From NCBI GenBank assembly GCA_046727955.1, contig JBKPDO010000216.1:1-64000 (forward strand): a stretch of 64,000 nucleotides of DNA. The letters are read 5' to 3'. Position numbers and translations under genes: made by a program. Of this stretch, positions 50,244-59,657 are shown piece by piece (within the stretch, counting starts at the first letter, position 1; each line of letters begins with the position of its first letter). The notes beneath the pieces were generated by a model that did no database searches, had not been told where the DNA came from, and saw only the letters and a list, made by a program, of their open reading frames with translations. The stretch comes from DASVXQ01 sp046727955. GTDB taxonomy: Bacteria > Actinomycetota > CALGFH01.

Positions 50244-50519
50244 ATGCGTGGAGATCGAGTAGAGGTGCTGGTGGACACCGGGCACGAGGTGCGCGGGTTC
50301 GACATCGTCGCGACCCGTGACGGTCGCCGCGTCGAGGTGAACACCCGCCGCAACCTCATCGAGGTGTCCGAGGTCACCCGTACCGGCCAGCCGGTCCGCA
50401 CGGCCCGCTTTCTCGCCAGCCGCGTGGTCGCGATCGTCGAGCACCCCGCCCTGGACAGCGCCCGCTCCCGCGAGCCCATCGCCCCAACCGAGCCCTCCTC
50501 CGCCACCGCCTCTTCTTGA
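50244..50519 (+). CDS. Small hypothetical protein
   Basis: A 91-residue protein from ATG 50244. A beta-rich segment (RVEVLVDTGHEVRGFDIVAT, RRVEVNTRRNLIEVSEVTR) then a Ser/Pro/Ala tail. It follows mshC by 56 bases with TATCCT as a possible -10. It resembles small conserved actinobacterial proteins near mshC, which I cannot name. Confidence 0.6.
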   Translation: MRGDRVEVLVDTGHEVRGFDIVATRDGRRVEVNTRRNLIEVSEVTRTGQPVRTARFLASRVVAIVEHPALDSARSREPIAPTEPSSATASS

Positions 50520-50567
50520 TCCCGTTGATCCCGGTCTGCTGAGGGCTTCCGCGGGTGGATCCGTGGC

Positions 50568-50837
50568 TCAGGTGGAGCTGGGGATGCGACCAGACTCGAG
50601 GCGCTTGGCGAGGGCGTTGAGGACGTTCCGCTTGGCCTCCTCGGGCCAGGCGTAGGCCTTGCGGGCCTCGTACGCCTGCTTGACGTCGTTGCGCCTGGTG
50701 ATGATCTCGTCCATCAATGGGCGCCGCAGCAGCGCCTCGACGATCTCGTCGTCGGTCAGGTCGAGCACAGCCGCCTCGACGGCAGCCTTGGTCGAGTTGG
50801 TCTGCTGCCTGCTGCCTGCTGCTGCTGCTGCTGCCAT
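50568..50837 (-). CDS. Small hypothetical helical protein
   Basis: An 89-residue protein. ATG 50837 was chosen because AGGAGGA lies 5 bases upstream. An Ala run encoded by GCA/GCT repeats (MAAAAAAGSRQQTN) precedes helical segments (LTDDEIVEALLRRPLMDEII). The trinucleotide run (50810-50837) may vary in length. Function unknown. Confidence 0.65.
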   Translation of the reverse strand: MAAAAAAGSRQQTNSTKAAVEAAVLDLTDDEIVEALLRRPLMDEIITRRNDVKQAYEARKAYAWPEEAKRNVLNALAKRLESGRIPSST

Positions 50838-50891
50838 TCGGTCCTCCTGTGATTGCGTCAAGCGATGCTAGCAGCCGCGGTCTCTATCCAT

Positions 50892-50914
50892 GTGGGGGAG
50901 CTCGCTCCCCCCAC
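50892..50914 (-). terminator. G/C hairpin downstream of nfo
   Basis: GTGGGGGAGC and GCTCCCCCCAC pair with one bulge around TC. It lies between the nfo stop and the 50568 gene on the minus strand. Confidence 0.5.
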
Positions 50915-50940
50915 GGCCCCCCAAGAGCGGCTGTGCCATG

Positions 50941-51012
50941 GTTGCTGTGAGCTGGCAAGCGCCGGCCGGTCCTCCTGGTTGCGTGGCGCGTGGTCGCTGT
51001 GAGCTGGCAAGC
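50941..51012. repeat. 20-bp direct repeat downstream of nfo
   Basis: GTTGCTGTGAGCTGGCAAGC (50941-50960) and GTCGCTGTGAGCTGGCAAGC (50993-51012) differ by one base, 52 bp apart. Confidence 0.7.
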
Positions 51013-51019
51013 CGGCGCC

Positions 51020-51787
51020 TCAGGCCGGAAGGCGGGAGCGGAGGGCCTCGATGTCGGCGCGGTGCTCCCGGACGCCACCGGGGGTCTCGCAGATGGCCGG
51101 GGCACTGGCCGCCTCGATCACGGCGACGATCGCGTCGATGCCGATCTGGCCGGCGCCGAGGTTCTCGTGCCGGTCGCGGCCGGACCCGGCGGGGTCCTTG
51201 GAGTCGTTGGCGTGCACCAGATCGACCCGGCCGGTGATCGACTCGACCCGCTCCACGATGCCGTCCAGGCGCTCGCCGGCCGCGTGTGCGTGGCAGGTGT
51301 CGAGGCAGAAGCCGAGACCGAGGTCGCCGACGTGCTCCCATAGTCGCGCAAGCATGTCCAGCCGCCGCGCCATGGCGTGATCGCCGCCGGCAGTGTTCTC
51401 CAGCAGCAGGGGCACCGGCGACTCCAGCTGCTCCAGCGCTTTGCGCCAGCGCAGGAAGCCCTGCTCCTCGTCGTCGTCCGCGGTCACGTGGCCACCGTGG
51501 ACGATCACCGCGGTCGCCCCGACCGCCGCCGCGGCGCGGCAGGTGTCGGCGAGCAGCTTGCGCGACGGGATTCGGATGCGGTTGTTGCCCGAGGCCAGGT
51601 TCATGACATAGGGCGCGTGCACGTACCTGTCGATCGGCGCCGCGGCCAGCTCGACGGCGTCCGGGGCGAGCGGGGGGATCTTCCAGTCCTGCGGGTCGCC
51701 GACGAAGAACTGCACGCAATCGGCGCCACGCTCGGCTGCCTGCTCGAACGTGGCCTCACGGCCGAGATGGATGCCGATCTTCACCAT
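51020..51787 (-). CDS. nfo: Endonuclease IV (deoxyribonuclease IV)
   Basis: A 255-residue TIM-barrel AP endonuclease from ATG 51787. IGIHLGREATFEQAAERGAD, VQFFVGDPQDWKIPPL, YVHAPYVMNLASGNNRIRIP, VIVHGGHVT, LLLENTAGGDH, FCLDTCHAHAAGERL and VHANDSKDPAGSGRDRHENL place the zinc-binding His/Glu/Asp residues. Length is slightly short of the usual 280. It repairs abasic sites in DNA. Confidence 0.92.
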   Translation of the reverse strand: MVKIGIHLGREATFEQAAERGADCVQFFVGDPQDWKIPPLAPDAVELAAAPIDRYVHAPYVMNLASGNNRIRIPSRKLLADTCRAAAAVGATAVIVHGGHVTADDDEEQGFLRWRKALEQLESPVPLLLENTAGGDHAMARRLDMLARLWEHVGDLGLGFCLDTCHAHAAGERLDGIVERVESITGRVDLVHANDSKDPAGSGRDRHENLGAGQIGIDAIVAVIEAASAPAICETPGGVREHRADIEALRSRLPA

Positions 51788-51951
51788 GGTCGGACTCTAC
51801 CAGCCGGTCCCCACACGTGACCGGGCCGGTCACGACTGCTTATGCTTCGGTGGAAGCGGTGGCTTCTACGTCAACATCCACAATGCCGGCCTCCCGGCCG
51901 GCGCCGTGCGAGGACAGCTCCACCGGGCAGCCGACCCATGCCCAGCCGTGA

Positions 51952-52002
51952 GGGGAGGGGAAGGCCTGGCGGGTCGGCTCCCTGCCGGGCCTTCCCCTCC
52001 CC
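51952..52002 (-). terminator. Strong hairpin downstream of the SARP regulator
   Basis: GGGGAGGGGAAGGCCTGGCG and its near-complement CTGCCGGGCCTTCCCCTCCC form a stem of about 20 bp. It sits 55 bases beyond the stop of the 52057 gene. The rest of 51788-52056 has no gene. Confidence 0.6.
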
Positions 52003-52056
52003 GGGGCCGGACCACGATCAGCGTTGGTTGTCCATAGGCCCCGCGAGTGCTTCACG

Positions 52057-54909
52057 CTATGCCGAACGCCTGCAGGGCCACGCCAGCCCTCGCATGGCCT
52101 CAGCGTGGCCGTAGGGCCTGCCCATCTCCTGGAAGATGCTCAGGCTCTGCTGATGGCAAGCCTGCGCGTCGGCATGCCGCCCCTGCCGCTGGTAGACGAG
52201 GCCGATGTAGGCCAGGCTCTCGACCTGGGCGGCGCGATTGCCCAGCTCGCGGGAGATGGTCAGACCCTCCCGCAGGCAGGCCAGCGCCTGGTCGTACTGT
52301 CCGAGCCGATAATGGGCAAGGCCGAGGTTTTCGAGGTAGATGGCCTGGGCGTCGCGGTGGCCGAGCTCCCGGAAGATGGCCAGGCCCTGCTGGTGGCAGG
52401 CCAGCGCCTCCGGGTGCCGTCCCTGCGACTGGTGGGCGAGGCCGAGTCGGTCCAGATCGAGGCCCTGGCCGTGGCGGTCGCCGAGCTCCCGGTAGATGGC
52501 CAGGCTCTCGCGGAGACGGGTCGACGCCTGGTCATACCGTTCCTGCAGCAAGTGGATGATGCCGAGGTTGCCCAGGCTGGTGGCCTGGCCGTAGGCGTCA
52601 CCCAGCTCGCGGAAGATGGTCAGGCCCTCCTGCAGGCAGGCGAGGGCCTGGTCGCACCGTCCCTGCACCCCGTACGCGCCTCCGAGATCGTTGTAGGCCT
52701 GGGCCTCGGCGGCCCGGTCGCTCATCTGACGCGCGACCTCCAGGGCGGTCTGGTCGACCGACATCCAGTCCTGCCAGTAGCCACGGATCCAGAAGAACTC
52801 GAACAGGGCCTGGGCGAGCTGGACGGCAACTACGCCGGGCACGTCATTGGTGGTTGCGGCCTGCCCGACGGCGGCCACCAGGTTGGCGCGCTCTGCCTCC
52901 AGCCACGCCAGCGCCGCAGCCGTGTCCGCGAAGCGCAGCCCGCCCTGTGTCCAGCGCTCGTCAGCCCGCGACAGGCGATAATCGCCGGGACGCAGCAGCG
53001 CGAACGTGTGCCAGGCGGTGGCCGCGTAGAAACCGAAAGCTCGGGTAAGCGCGGCGGCGCGCTCACCCTCGGCATGCTGCCCCATGGCATGCTCGCGGGC
53101 GTACAGGCGCAGCAGGTCGTGCATGCGGTAGCGGCCCGGCGACGCGGTTTCCAGCAATTGCGCGTCCACCATGCGCTCCAGCACCCGCTCGGTCTCGTCC
53201 TCCGAGCGGTCGAGCAGCCGCGCGGCGGCCAGCACGCTGACGTCCGGACCCTCCAGCACGCCAAGGAGCCCGAACGCCCCAGCCGCCGCCCGGTCAATCG
53301 CGTCGCTGCTATCGCTCAGGGTCTGGTAGGACACATCGAAGCTGGCTCGAACTCCCAAGTCGGCAAGCTCCAGCTCATCGAGCCGGCGCTGGGCGTCCGC
53401 CAGCCGCGCCGCCAGCGCCCGGACCGGCCAGCCAGGCCGGGCCCCCAGCCTCGCCCCCGCGATTCGCAGCGCCAGCGGCAGGAACCCGCACAGCCTGACC
53501 ACCTCGCCGGCCGCCCTCGGCTCGGCGGCGGTGCGGTGCTCCCCGGCCAGGCGGCCGAGCAGCCGCATCGCCTCCTCCGGCGACAGCACCGCCAAGTGCA
53601 GGTGACGGGCGCCGTCCAGGCCGGCCAGCACCTGCCGGCTGGTCACCAGCACGCCACAGCCCGGACTGGCCGGCAGCAGCGGCACGACCTGGGCGGCGTC
53701 GCGGGCGTTGTCGAGCACCACCAGCAGTCGCCGCCCAGCTAGCAGGGACCGGAACCGCGCGGCCGCCTCGTCCACCTGGGCAGGGACCTGGCCGGGGTCC
53801 ACGCCGAGCGCGCGCAGGAAGCGGCCAAGCACCTCCAAGGGCTGCAGCGGCACAAGGCCAACGGTGGCACCCTGCAGGTTCACGTACAGCTGTCCGTCGG
53901 GGAACCGCCCCGCCAGCCGGCGGGCGGCATGGATCGCCAGGGCGGACTTGCCGATCCCGCCGATCCCATCGATTGCGCCGATCACGATGCGTCCAGCCGT
54001 GTCGGCCGCCTCGAGCAGCCGGGCCAGCCGGGCCAGTTCCGGCTCGCGACCGGTGAACGTGGGGACGTCGACAGGCAGCTGGTGAGGCACCGGCCAGGCA
54101 CGGCTGGCCGGGCTGGTCGGGCCGACCGCTGCTGCGTTGTCGGACAGCGGGGATGCGTCCAGCGTGGGATCGGCCGCCAGGATCTGGCGTTGCAGCCGCT
54201 GCAGCTCAGCGCCCGGCTCCAGGCCCAACTCGTCCACCAGCGTGGAGCGCGCCTGGCCATAGGCGGCCAGCGCCTCTGCTTGCCGGCCACCGCGGTACAG
54301 GGCGAGCATGAGCTGCCCGCACAGCCGCTCCCGCAACGGATACTCGACCACCAATTCCTGCAGCTCCCCGGCTAGCTGCCGGTGCCGGCCCAGCAGCAGG
54401 TCGGCCTCGATGCGGTCCTCCAGCGCGGCGAGCCGCGCCTCCTCCAGCCGCGCCACCACGGAATGCTGCAACATCCCCACGTCGACGCCGGTCAGCACCG
54501 GACCCCGCCACAGCCCGAGCGCCTGACCTAGCCATCGGCCGGCGTCACCGATTGTCCCTCCGGCCAGCGCCTGTCGCCCCGCGGCCGCCAACTCCTCGAA
54601 CTGGTGCAGGTCCAGCGCCGCTGGCGCCACCTTCAGCATGTAGCCACCCGAGTGTGTAACCACCAGCGGCGGCTCGGCGGCATCGGGCTGCAACACCCGA
54701 CGCAGCCGCGAAATGAGCATCTGCAGAGCTACCTTCGCTCCGCGCGGTGGCAGCGCTCCCCACACCGCCTCGATGAGCTGGTCGGTCGAGACGACCCGGT
54801 TGGCGCGCAGCAGGAGCATGCCAATAACCGACCGTTGCCGGGGGGTGAGCGCCAGCAGAGCGCGGTCCCCGTCAAGCACTTCCAGCGGGCCGAGCATCCG
54901 GAACTCCAC
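52057..54909 (-). CDS. AfsR-like SARP/NB-ARC/TPR transcriptional regulator
   Basis: About 950 residues. GTG 54909 (VEFRMLGPLEVLDG) was chosen because the SARP domain starts there and GGAG is 7 bases upstream. The frame runs on to 55008. SARP winged helix (LTPRQRSVIGMLLLRANRVV), BTAD (LDLHQFEELAAAGRQAL; EARLAALEDRIEADLLLGRH), NB-ARC with Walker A GIGGIGKSALAIHAAR and LLVVLDNARDAAQV, then about six TPRs (QALACLQEGLTIFRELGD repeats). Such proteins activate clusters by binding heptamers spaced 11 or 22 bp. A candidate site lies at 56636-56662. Confidence 0.9.
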   Translation of the reverse strand: MEFRMLGPLEVLDGDRALLALTPRQRSVIGMLLLRANRVVSTDQLIEAVWGALPPRGAKVALQMLISRLRRVLQPDAAEPPLVVTHSGGYMLKVAPAALDLHQFEELAAAGRQALAGGTIGDAGRWLGQALGLWRGPVLTGVDVGMLQHSVVARLEEARLAALEDRIEADLLLGRHRQLAGELQELVVEYPLRERLCGQLMLALYRGGRQAEALAAYGQARSTLVDELGLEPGAELQRLQRQILAADPTLDASPLSDNAAAVGPTSPASRAWPVPHQLPVDVPTFTGREPELARLARLLEAADTAGRIVIGAIDGIGGIGKSALAIHAARRLAGRFPDGQLYVNLQGATVGLVPLQPLEVLGRFLRALGVDPGQVPAQVDEAAARFRSLLAGRRLLVVLDNARDAAQVVPLLPASPGCGVLVTSRQVLAGLDGARHLHLAVLSPEEAMRLLGRLAGEHRTAAEPRAAGEVVRLCGFLPLALRIAGARLGARPGWPVRALAARLADAQRRLDELELADLGVRASFDVSYQTLSDSSDAIDRAAAGAFGLLGVLEGPDVSVLAAARLLDRSEDETERVLERMVDAQLLETASPGRYRMHDLLRLYAREHAMGQHAEGERAAALTRAFGFYAATAWHTFALLRPGDYRLSRADERWTQGGLRFADTAAALAWLEAERANLVAAVGQAATTNDVPGVVAVQLAQALFEFFWIRGYWQDWMSVDQTALEVARQMSDRAAEAQAYNDLGGAYGVQGRCDQALACLQEGLTIFRELGDAYGQATSLGNLGIIHLLQERYDQASTRLRESLAIYRELGDRHGQGLDLDRLGLAHQSQGRHPEALACHQQGLAIFRELGHRDAQAIYLENLGLAHYRLGQYDQALACLREGLTISRELGNRAAQVESLAYIGLVYQRQGRHADAQACHQQSLSIFQEMGRPYGHAEAMRGLAWPCRRSA

Positions 54910-55116
54910 GCGCGTACTCCGCTGCGGCGGGGGACAGGGCGGGGGACGGATCGTGTCAGCCGGACTGTACCAGACCCTACGCATCGTCCGCTCTTGCCAG
55001 ATCGTCACATGATGCCCACACGACCGCTGCCGCCTCTCAACATGGGTTGTACGTAATGTCCTCCAAAATACAGATATTTACGGCACTAGGCGAAAGCGCT
55101 GACGCCTGACGAGGCG

Positions 55117-55160
55117 AGCGGCTGGGTGCCCGACCTATCAGCCGCGGGCACCCAGCCGCT
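55117..55160 (-). terminator. Perfect 16-bp hairpin after the propeller gene
   Basis: AGCGGCTGGGTGCCCG (55117-55132) and CGGGCACCCAGCCGCT (55145-55160) pair fully around a 12-base loop, 9 bases beyond the minus-strand stop at 55170. Confidence 0.7.
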
Positions 55161-55169
55161 GGGTTGGGG

Positions 55170-56522
55170 TCAGAGCTTGGGCTGGGGGATGGTCTGCTTG
55201 GAGAAGGTGGGCGGCGCGGTGCTCTCGGCGGTGGCGGTGAGGCCAGTCGTTTGGCTGACCGTATAGACGCGGGTCGCCTGGTCGATGTTGCGGAACACGA
55301 ACGCCCACGTGGGGCCGGAGGCATTGGCGTAGGTGAACGCGGTCGGGTCGGTCGCGGCGGTGTCGAAGGAGGTGACGTCGTTCCAGCTGCGCCAGATGCC
55401 CGAGGCCTGCTCGGTCTCGCCGGTGTTGTAGATGTGCCCGTCAGCGCCGCGGGCGACGACCTCCAGCTTGCCGCTGACGGGGCTGAGCACGGCCGACGGA
55501 GACCCGGCGGCGGTGAAGACGCCCACGGGGTCCCAGGCGGCGGGGAAGGTACCAGTGCTGCCCTGCTGCTTGGTGAGGATGGTGCCGTCGGCGCCGCGGA
55601 CGAAGACCCGCACGATGTAGCCGGGCAGGACCACGGCGGCTGGGCTGCCGTTGAGCCCACTGCCGCCAAGGCTGGTCCAGGTGGACAGGGCGCCGCTGGC
55701 ATAGCTGGCGGTCTTCATCGCCCCACTGGTGTCCAGCGCGAACAGGCGGATCCCGGTGGCGGTGGTGACCACGGTCGGCGTGCCGGCCAGGCTGGCCGCG
55801 CCGAGGTTACCCCAGCCCAGGTAGGTGCCGTTGGGACCGCTCTGCGGCTGGACCCAGAGCTGACCCTGGGGATCCACGGCGAACCCCACGAGCGTGCCGT
55901 CAGGCAGCCGGCCCACGGTCGGGTGCCAGGTCATCGCGCTGGCCAGATCGATCCAGGCGCCCCAGTCGGGGCTTCCCTTGGCGGTCTGGGTGCGCACCCA
56001 GACGTCGGTGTCGGTGTTGTGGCCGGTGACCTGCACCCGGCCGTCTGCGTTCTCACCGAGGACCGGCTGCCCGGTGAACGCCTCGCCGCCACCCAGCGGG
56101 GCCCATAGCAGCGAGCCGAAGTTGTCGGGATCGGTCTGGCGGCCGTACATGAGGCGGCCGATGTTGTCGACGAAGGCGTACTCCAGGCTCCCAACCGAGG
56201 ACTGCATCGTGGTCGACCGCGAGAACTGCTCGACCGGCAGGCGCTGCTCAGGTGTGGCGTTGTACAGCTCCCAGACGCTGATCGCCGTCGCGCGGGCACG
56301 CAGCATCCCGTAGTCACCGCCACCATAGTGAATCTCTGCCGACACAGCCTTGCGACTGAAATTACTCTGCAGGGCGATCGAGCTCGTATTTGGAACGTCG
56401 GCGGGAGTCATGAGCTTCCAGCCTGATGGAACCGCGGCCTGCGCTGGGAAGGCTGGGAGCGCCACCAGGCCACCCAGTAGGATGAGCAGGCTGAGGACAT
56501 GCCGCCATAAACGTCTCTGCAT
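55170..56522 (-). CDS. Secreted PLL-like beta-propeller protein
   Basis: A 450-residue protein with ATG 56522 after AAGGAGAATCG. Signal peptide: MQRRLWRHVLSLLILLGGLV then ALPAFPAQA, cleaved before AVPSGW. The body has repeats like GTPTVVTTATGIRLFALDTS, GSPAAVVLPGYIVRVFVRG and GSPSAVLSPVSGKLEVVARG, with closing W (WTSLGG, WDPVGV), typical of PLL-like lectin propellers. It probably binds carbohydrates outside the cell. The promoter has three SARP-like heptamers, and the SARP gene is the next gene downstream. Confidence 0.8.
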   Translation of the reverse strand: MQRRLWRHVLSLLILLGGLVALPAFPAQAAVPSGWKLMTPADVPNTSSIALQSNFSRKAVSAEIHYGGGDYGMLRARATAISVWELYNATPEQRLPVEQFSRSTTMQSSVGSLEYAFVDNIGRLMYGRQTDPDNFGSLLWAPLGGGEAFTGQPVLGENADGRVQVTGHNTDTDVWVRTQTAKGSPDWGAWIDLASAMTWHPTVGRLPDGTLVGFAVDPQGQLWVQPQSGPNGTYLGWGNLGAASLAGTPTVVTTATGIRLFALDTSGAMKTASYASGALSTWTSLGGSGLNGSPAAVVLPGYIVRVFVRGADGTILTKQQGSTGTFPAAWDPVGVFTAAGSPSAVLSPVSGKLEVVARGADGHIYNTGETEQASGIWRSWNDVTSFDTAATDPTAFTYANASGPTWAFVFRNIDQATRVYTVSQTTGLTATAESTAPPTFSKQTIPQPKL

Positions 56523-56618
56523 CGATTCTCCTTGTTGATCGTCTTGCCTGGGTCCAGCTTCCTCCTGTAGGAAGGGGGAACCCCCGCCTCGCTCGTCTCG
56601 TGACATGGGACCGGGAAC

Positions 56619-56662
56619 ACCCTACGAGGTCGGGGCTAACAGACGACTAACAAGCCGCTAAC
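56619..56662 (-). promoter_or_regulatory. SARP-type operator with three heptamers at 11-bp spacing, and -10
   Basis: On the minus strand GTTAG occurs at 56662, 56651 and 56640, exactly 11 bp apart, as GTTAGCG, GTTAGTC and GTTAGCC. A TAGGGT -10 (56624-56619) follows about 9 bp after the last heptamer. This is the geometry of SARP-activated promoters, with direct repeats on one helix face in place of a -35. Confidence 0.65.
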
Positions 56663-57098
56663 CGTCAACGGTGTGGAGTCTCGGCCGACGCTTGACGGAT
56701 GGGCCTGGGATGAGAATTGAGGCGAGGTAGCCCTTGTGGTCTCCGACGCGCACTGGCGACGAACAGTTGCACTGTCGGTCGCCATCACGCGGCACGAAAG
56801 CTGGAACAAACGGACAGCACTCCGCCACCCAAAATAGGGCGAGGCGCGGATCACCATCCACACCTATATCACCGACCGCAAGTGGGCCCGAGCAGGCGTT
56901 GGTGGCCGCCGACAAGTGATACCCACCCGGCCGCTCCCCAGGCAGCGGCCCCTCGCACAAATGCCGCTGCTCCTCGGTGGGGTCACGGTGGGATCACCTT
57001 CCCACGTTCCCCGGGTGGCGCTGACGACCCTTGGTCGAGATTCCGGTCGTCTCTTTTCTCCTTCGCCAGCTCAAGAGGCGAAGAGCTGCGCGGAGTGA
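56663..57098. other. 436-bp intergenic region
   Basis: No convincing gene; short open frames have no ribosome site. GC is lower than its neighbours. It separates the propeller gene from the RHS/immunity cluster. Confidence 0.4.
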
Positions 57099-57602
57099 TT
57101 ACCAGGTGCGCTCGTACCTGAAGCCGTCGTCGTCCCGTGCCTCAACGTAGCCCATGGATTCGATGGTGCGGTCCTCGGGACGACGTGCCGCGAATCGCGC
57201 CAGTTCTTCGCATCCGACCGTGCGGTCCACGGCTGTGAACTCCGATACGGCGTCGAGCCCGAGTCGCTCGGCGGTTCGCCAGAGCAGCGGAAGAACGAGA
57301 AGCACCTCCCGCCGATCCGCGACCTCAATGGGCAGGCAGGCGGCTATGAGCCCCCGACGCATGACCCCGGGGTCGCCGAGCCTGATCGCGAGGGAAGCCA
57401 TGCGTTCAGCAAAGGCGAGCAGCACGGAAACGTGGGTCTCAGAGAGGTGGCCTGCCAGCTCTCGCAGCCGTCCGTCCCTCTCCGCGGCCGCGATGGGCAG
57501 GCTGATCTCCTCGTCTCGCCCGCTGGGGATCGGTTCGTCGAGGTAGCCTTCATTGAGTGAGGGCTCCAAGATTAGAAGGTCGAACGCCTCGGCATCCGTC
57601 AT
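57099..57602 (-). CDS. Hypothetical protein, possible immunity protein of RHS cluster
   Basis: A 167-residue soluble protein from ATG 57602. Acidic N-terminus (TDAEAFDLLILEPSLNEGYL), then a helical body (HVSVLLAFAERMASLAIRLG) and RREVLLVLPLLWRTAERLGL. Its size and acidity suit an immunity protein, and it lies on the same strand downstream of the RHS toxin. The sequence is not recognised. Confidence 0.5.
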   Translation of the reverse strand: MTDAEAFDLLILEPSLNEGYLDEPIPSGRDEEISLPIAAAERDGRLRELAGHLSETHVSVLLAFAERMASLAIRLGDPGVMRRGLIAACLPIEVADRREVLLVLPLLWRTAERLGLDAVSEFTAVDRTVGCEELARFAARRPEDRTIESMGYVEARDDDGFRYERTW

Positions 57603-57868
57603 GAGCTGCCCCGGGCGGGATCAGGTCGTCGCCCTAGCGCTCAAGGTCCAAGTTTGTTCCAGGACAACAAAGCGGTCCACGCATCTGCGCGTGCTTGCCA
57701 GCATCGATAATGTCGGCTGTAGCGCCTTCATCCCGCTGACCGGCGACTTCATCCTCGCCTGACGGTTCGTTGTCCGCGAGTAATACCCGCAGCAGCCCGT
57801 ATCTCCCCTGCTAGAAGACCACTGCACAGCGATCGAGCCTCCACGAACCCAGGGGGATCAGTCCTGAC
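57603..57868. other. Spacer between two putative immunity genes
   Basis: 266 bp with no supported gene. AT-richer than average; a promoter for the 57602 gene may lie here. Confidence 0.3.
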
Positions 57869-58420
57869 TCACCCCTCAACCTCAGTGGCCTCTTGATACC
57901 AGGCCCACAGCTTGGGATATCGACGCGCGAGCTCGTCGGCATCCTCAGCGTCCCAATGCTCACCGAGCAGGACGAGCGGTACCGGCGGGCCCGACGGCGA
58001 CGGTGGCTCATCGCCGGTCACTGCCATGTATGCCACCGCCCAGGCGGCCAGAAGGTGTTGGCATTCCAACCGCTTCCCCCACGGCGGAGGTCCCCTATTG
58101 GTTACCGCTTCGAGGGTCGCCAACGAGTCAGGATCTCGAAGAGCCGCCTCGTAGACTTCCCTTCCCTGGGCGATCAGCCACCCACGAAAGTCCTCAAAGC
58201 CGTCATCAGTGCAACCGCGATTGATCAGGGAGGCAGCACGCCACAGGTCCACCCGGTACGACTCAGCCCGAAGCTGGTCCAAGATCACCTTGAATTGCCG
58301 GATCTCATCGAGCGGCAGTGCCCGCAAGGCTTGGGTGACGAGCGCCGCTTGGCGCTCGCAACTGCTCCCATCTGTCGATTTGGCGGCTTCAATGATCGAC
58401 CAGAACTGCTGACGGTCCAT
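57869..58420 (-). CDS. DUF4240 protein, candidate immunity to the RHS tip
   Basis: A 183-residue protein from ATG 58420. MDRQQFWSIIEAAKS, then LDEIRQFKVILDQLRAESYR, DLWRAASLINRGCTDDGFED and FRGWLIAQGREVYEAALRDP match DUF4240. This family is common as a partner in polymorphic-toxin loci. It starts 55 bases after the stop of the toxin tip, the normal place for the cognate immunity gene. Immunity function is inference from position. Confidence 0.75.
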   Translation of the reverse strand: MDRQQFWSIIEAAKSTDGSSCERQAALVTQALRALPLDEIRQFKVILDQLRAESYRVDLWRAASLINRGCTDDGFEDFRGWLIAQGREVYEAALRDPDSLATLEAVTNRGPPPWGKRLECQHLLAAWAVAYMAVTGDEPPSPSGPPVPLVLLGEHWDAEDADELARRYPKLWAWYQEATEVEG

Positions 58421-58475
58421 CCCAGCCCCTTCCACGGTTGTGTCCTCGCCACCACGGCCAGCGGTGGGTGTTCCG

Positions 58476-59632
58476 TCAACCTCCTAATCGCCATCGCTTC
58501 TCCCACTCCTCGGCCCATTTCATGGCCTCGGAGCCATCTCCTGGCCGGTAGGAACGTGGGACACCATGCTCTGGGTCGTTGTAAGGCAGGTGCCCCATTT
58601 CCGCATTATGGTACTTTCTGATCAGGTACGTCTCGAGCACGGCCGCCTCCTCCCGCGTCAGGCCCTTTACGAGTATGGCCTGCTCTCGGTCCGGTCGACG
58701 CGCCGAGGCGGGCTCGTCGAAAGTCTTGGTGGCCATATGATCATGGATACGGTTGTAGAAGAGCTGAGGATCGGTGTTGGATTGCCCAACGTAGACGGGT
58801 GTGCCCTCCTCGCGCAGGACGTACAAGAACCAGCGTTTGGGTCCCGCATGGAGGAACGATATCCGTCGGGGCGGTCCTGACGGCGGTTCGCCTCCACCAC
58901 TACCGCCAGACGGTGGATTGCCGGCAGCGAAGTTCATGAGGACCGGTGCCGTAAGCTGGGCGATACCGGATGAGGTGAGGATGGGGAGGCTCACCTGGCC
59001 GATTCCGTGGACGTTGCACACTGAGCTGACCGCAGAGAACCAGGGGGACGACTTGTCCCGATAGGGCGATGGTGGCTCGGGGAGGAGGGGCCCGAGCGCG
59101 TTGGCGATCCCCTCGCTCAACTCGGGGTCGGTGAAGCAGGGCGCATGGACGATGAAGAACTGTGACCAATCCTGGTTCGGCGGGGTCTGGAAGATGTCGG
59201 TCTGGCCGAACTCGGAGATGTCCTGGGCGGCCTGGGAGACGTCGGTCACGGGGTTGCCGGCGTCGGCTTTGGCCTTGTCGAGGATGGCGGCGACGCCCTT
59301 GGCCTGGTCGCCGATGACGTTGCGCGTGCCGCCTACCTGCAGGGCCGGGGCGTGGGGGTTCGGTGAGACCGGGGGCTTCATCCCGGACCCGGCGTAGAGC
59401 GGCTGGAGGGCGGCCTTCAGCACGCCGAGCGGGTTGTGCTTGGCGGCATCTGCGGCCGCCTGCTTGGCTTTCTCGGTGATCTCCTCGGGCGTGGGTCCCT
59501 TGGGCTTGGGTGGTGGCGGGTTGCGCGGGCCCTGCGGGACCGGGGGAGGCGACTGCGGGCCGCCGCCACCGCCGCTGGTGCCGCCACCGCCGCCGCCACC
59601 ACCGCCGCCGCCACCACCACCAGTGGACGACG
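58476..59632 (-). CDS. RHS C-terminal tip with GIY-YIG-like nuclease domain (out of frame with core)
   Basis: This frame starts in a Gly run (SSTGGGG), then a Pro-rich linker (GPRNPPPPKPKGPT), an Ala-rich helical region and a Cys-containing middle (HAPCFTDPELSEGIANAL). The C-terminal 130 residues read FLYVLREEGTPVYVGQSNTD, then YNRIHDHMATK and AAVLETYLIRKYHN. This matches GIY-YIG layout (Y-V-x10-YVG, Arg, His, Glu). Expected role: a DNA-cutting contact toxin delivered by the RHS shell. It is one base out of phase with the upstream core because of the duplication at 59611-59657. The second copy of the repeat shows where it should join. Confidence 0.75.
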
Positions 59633-59657
59633 CCACCACCACCACCAGTGGACGACG
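59611..59657 (-). repeat. Tandem duplication (25 and 22 bp) separating RHS core from toxin tip
   Basis: CCACCACCACCACCAGTGGA and CGACG (59633-59657) is followed leftward by the same unit with one CCA fewer (59611-59632). Both lengths leave remainder 1 on division by 3, so loss of one copy fuses the frames. The unit is bordered by GGT/CCA microrepeats prone to slippage. Confidence 0.85.
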
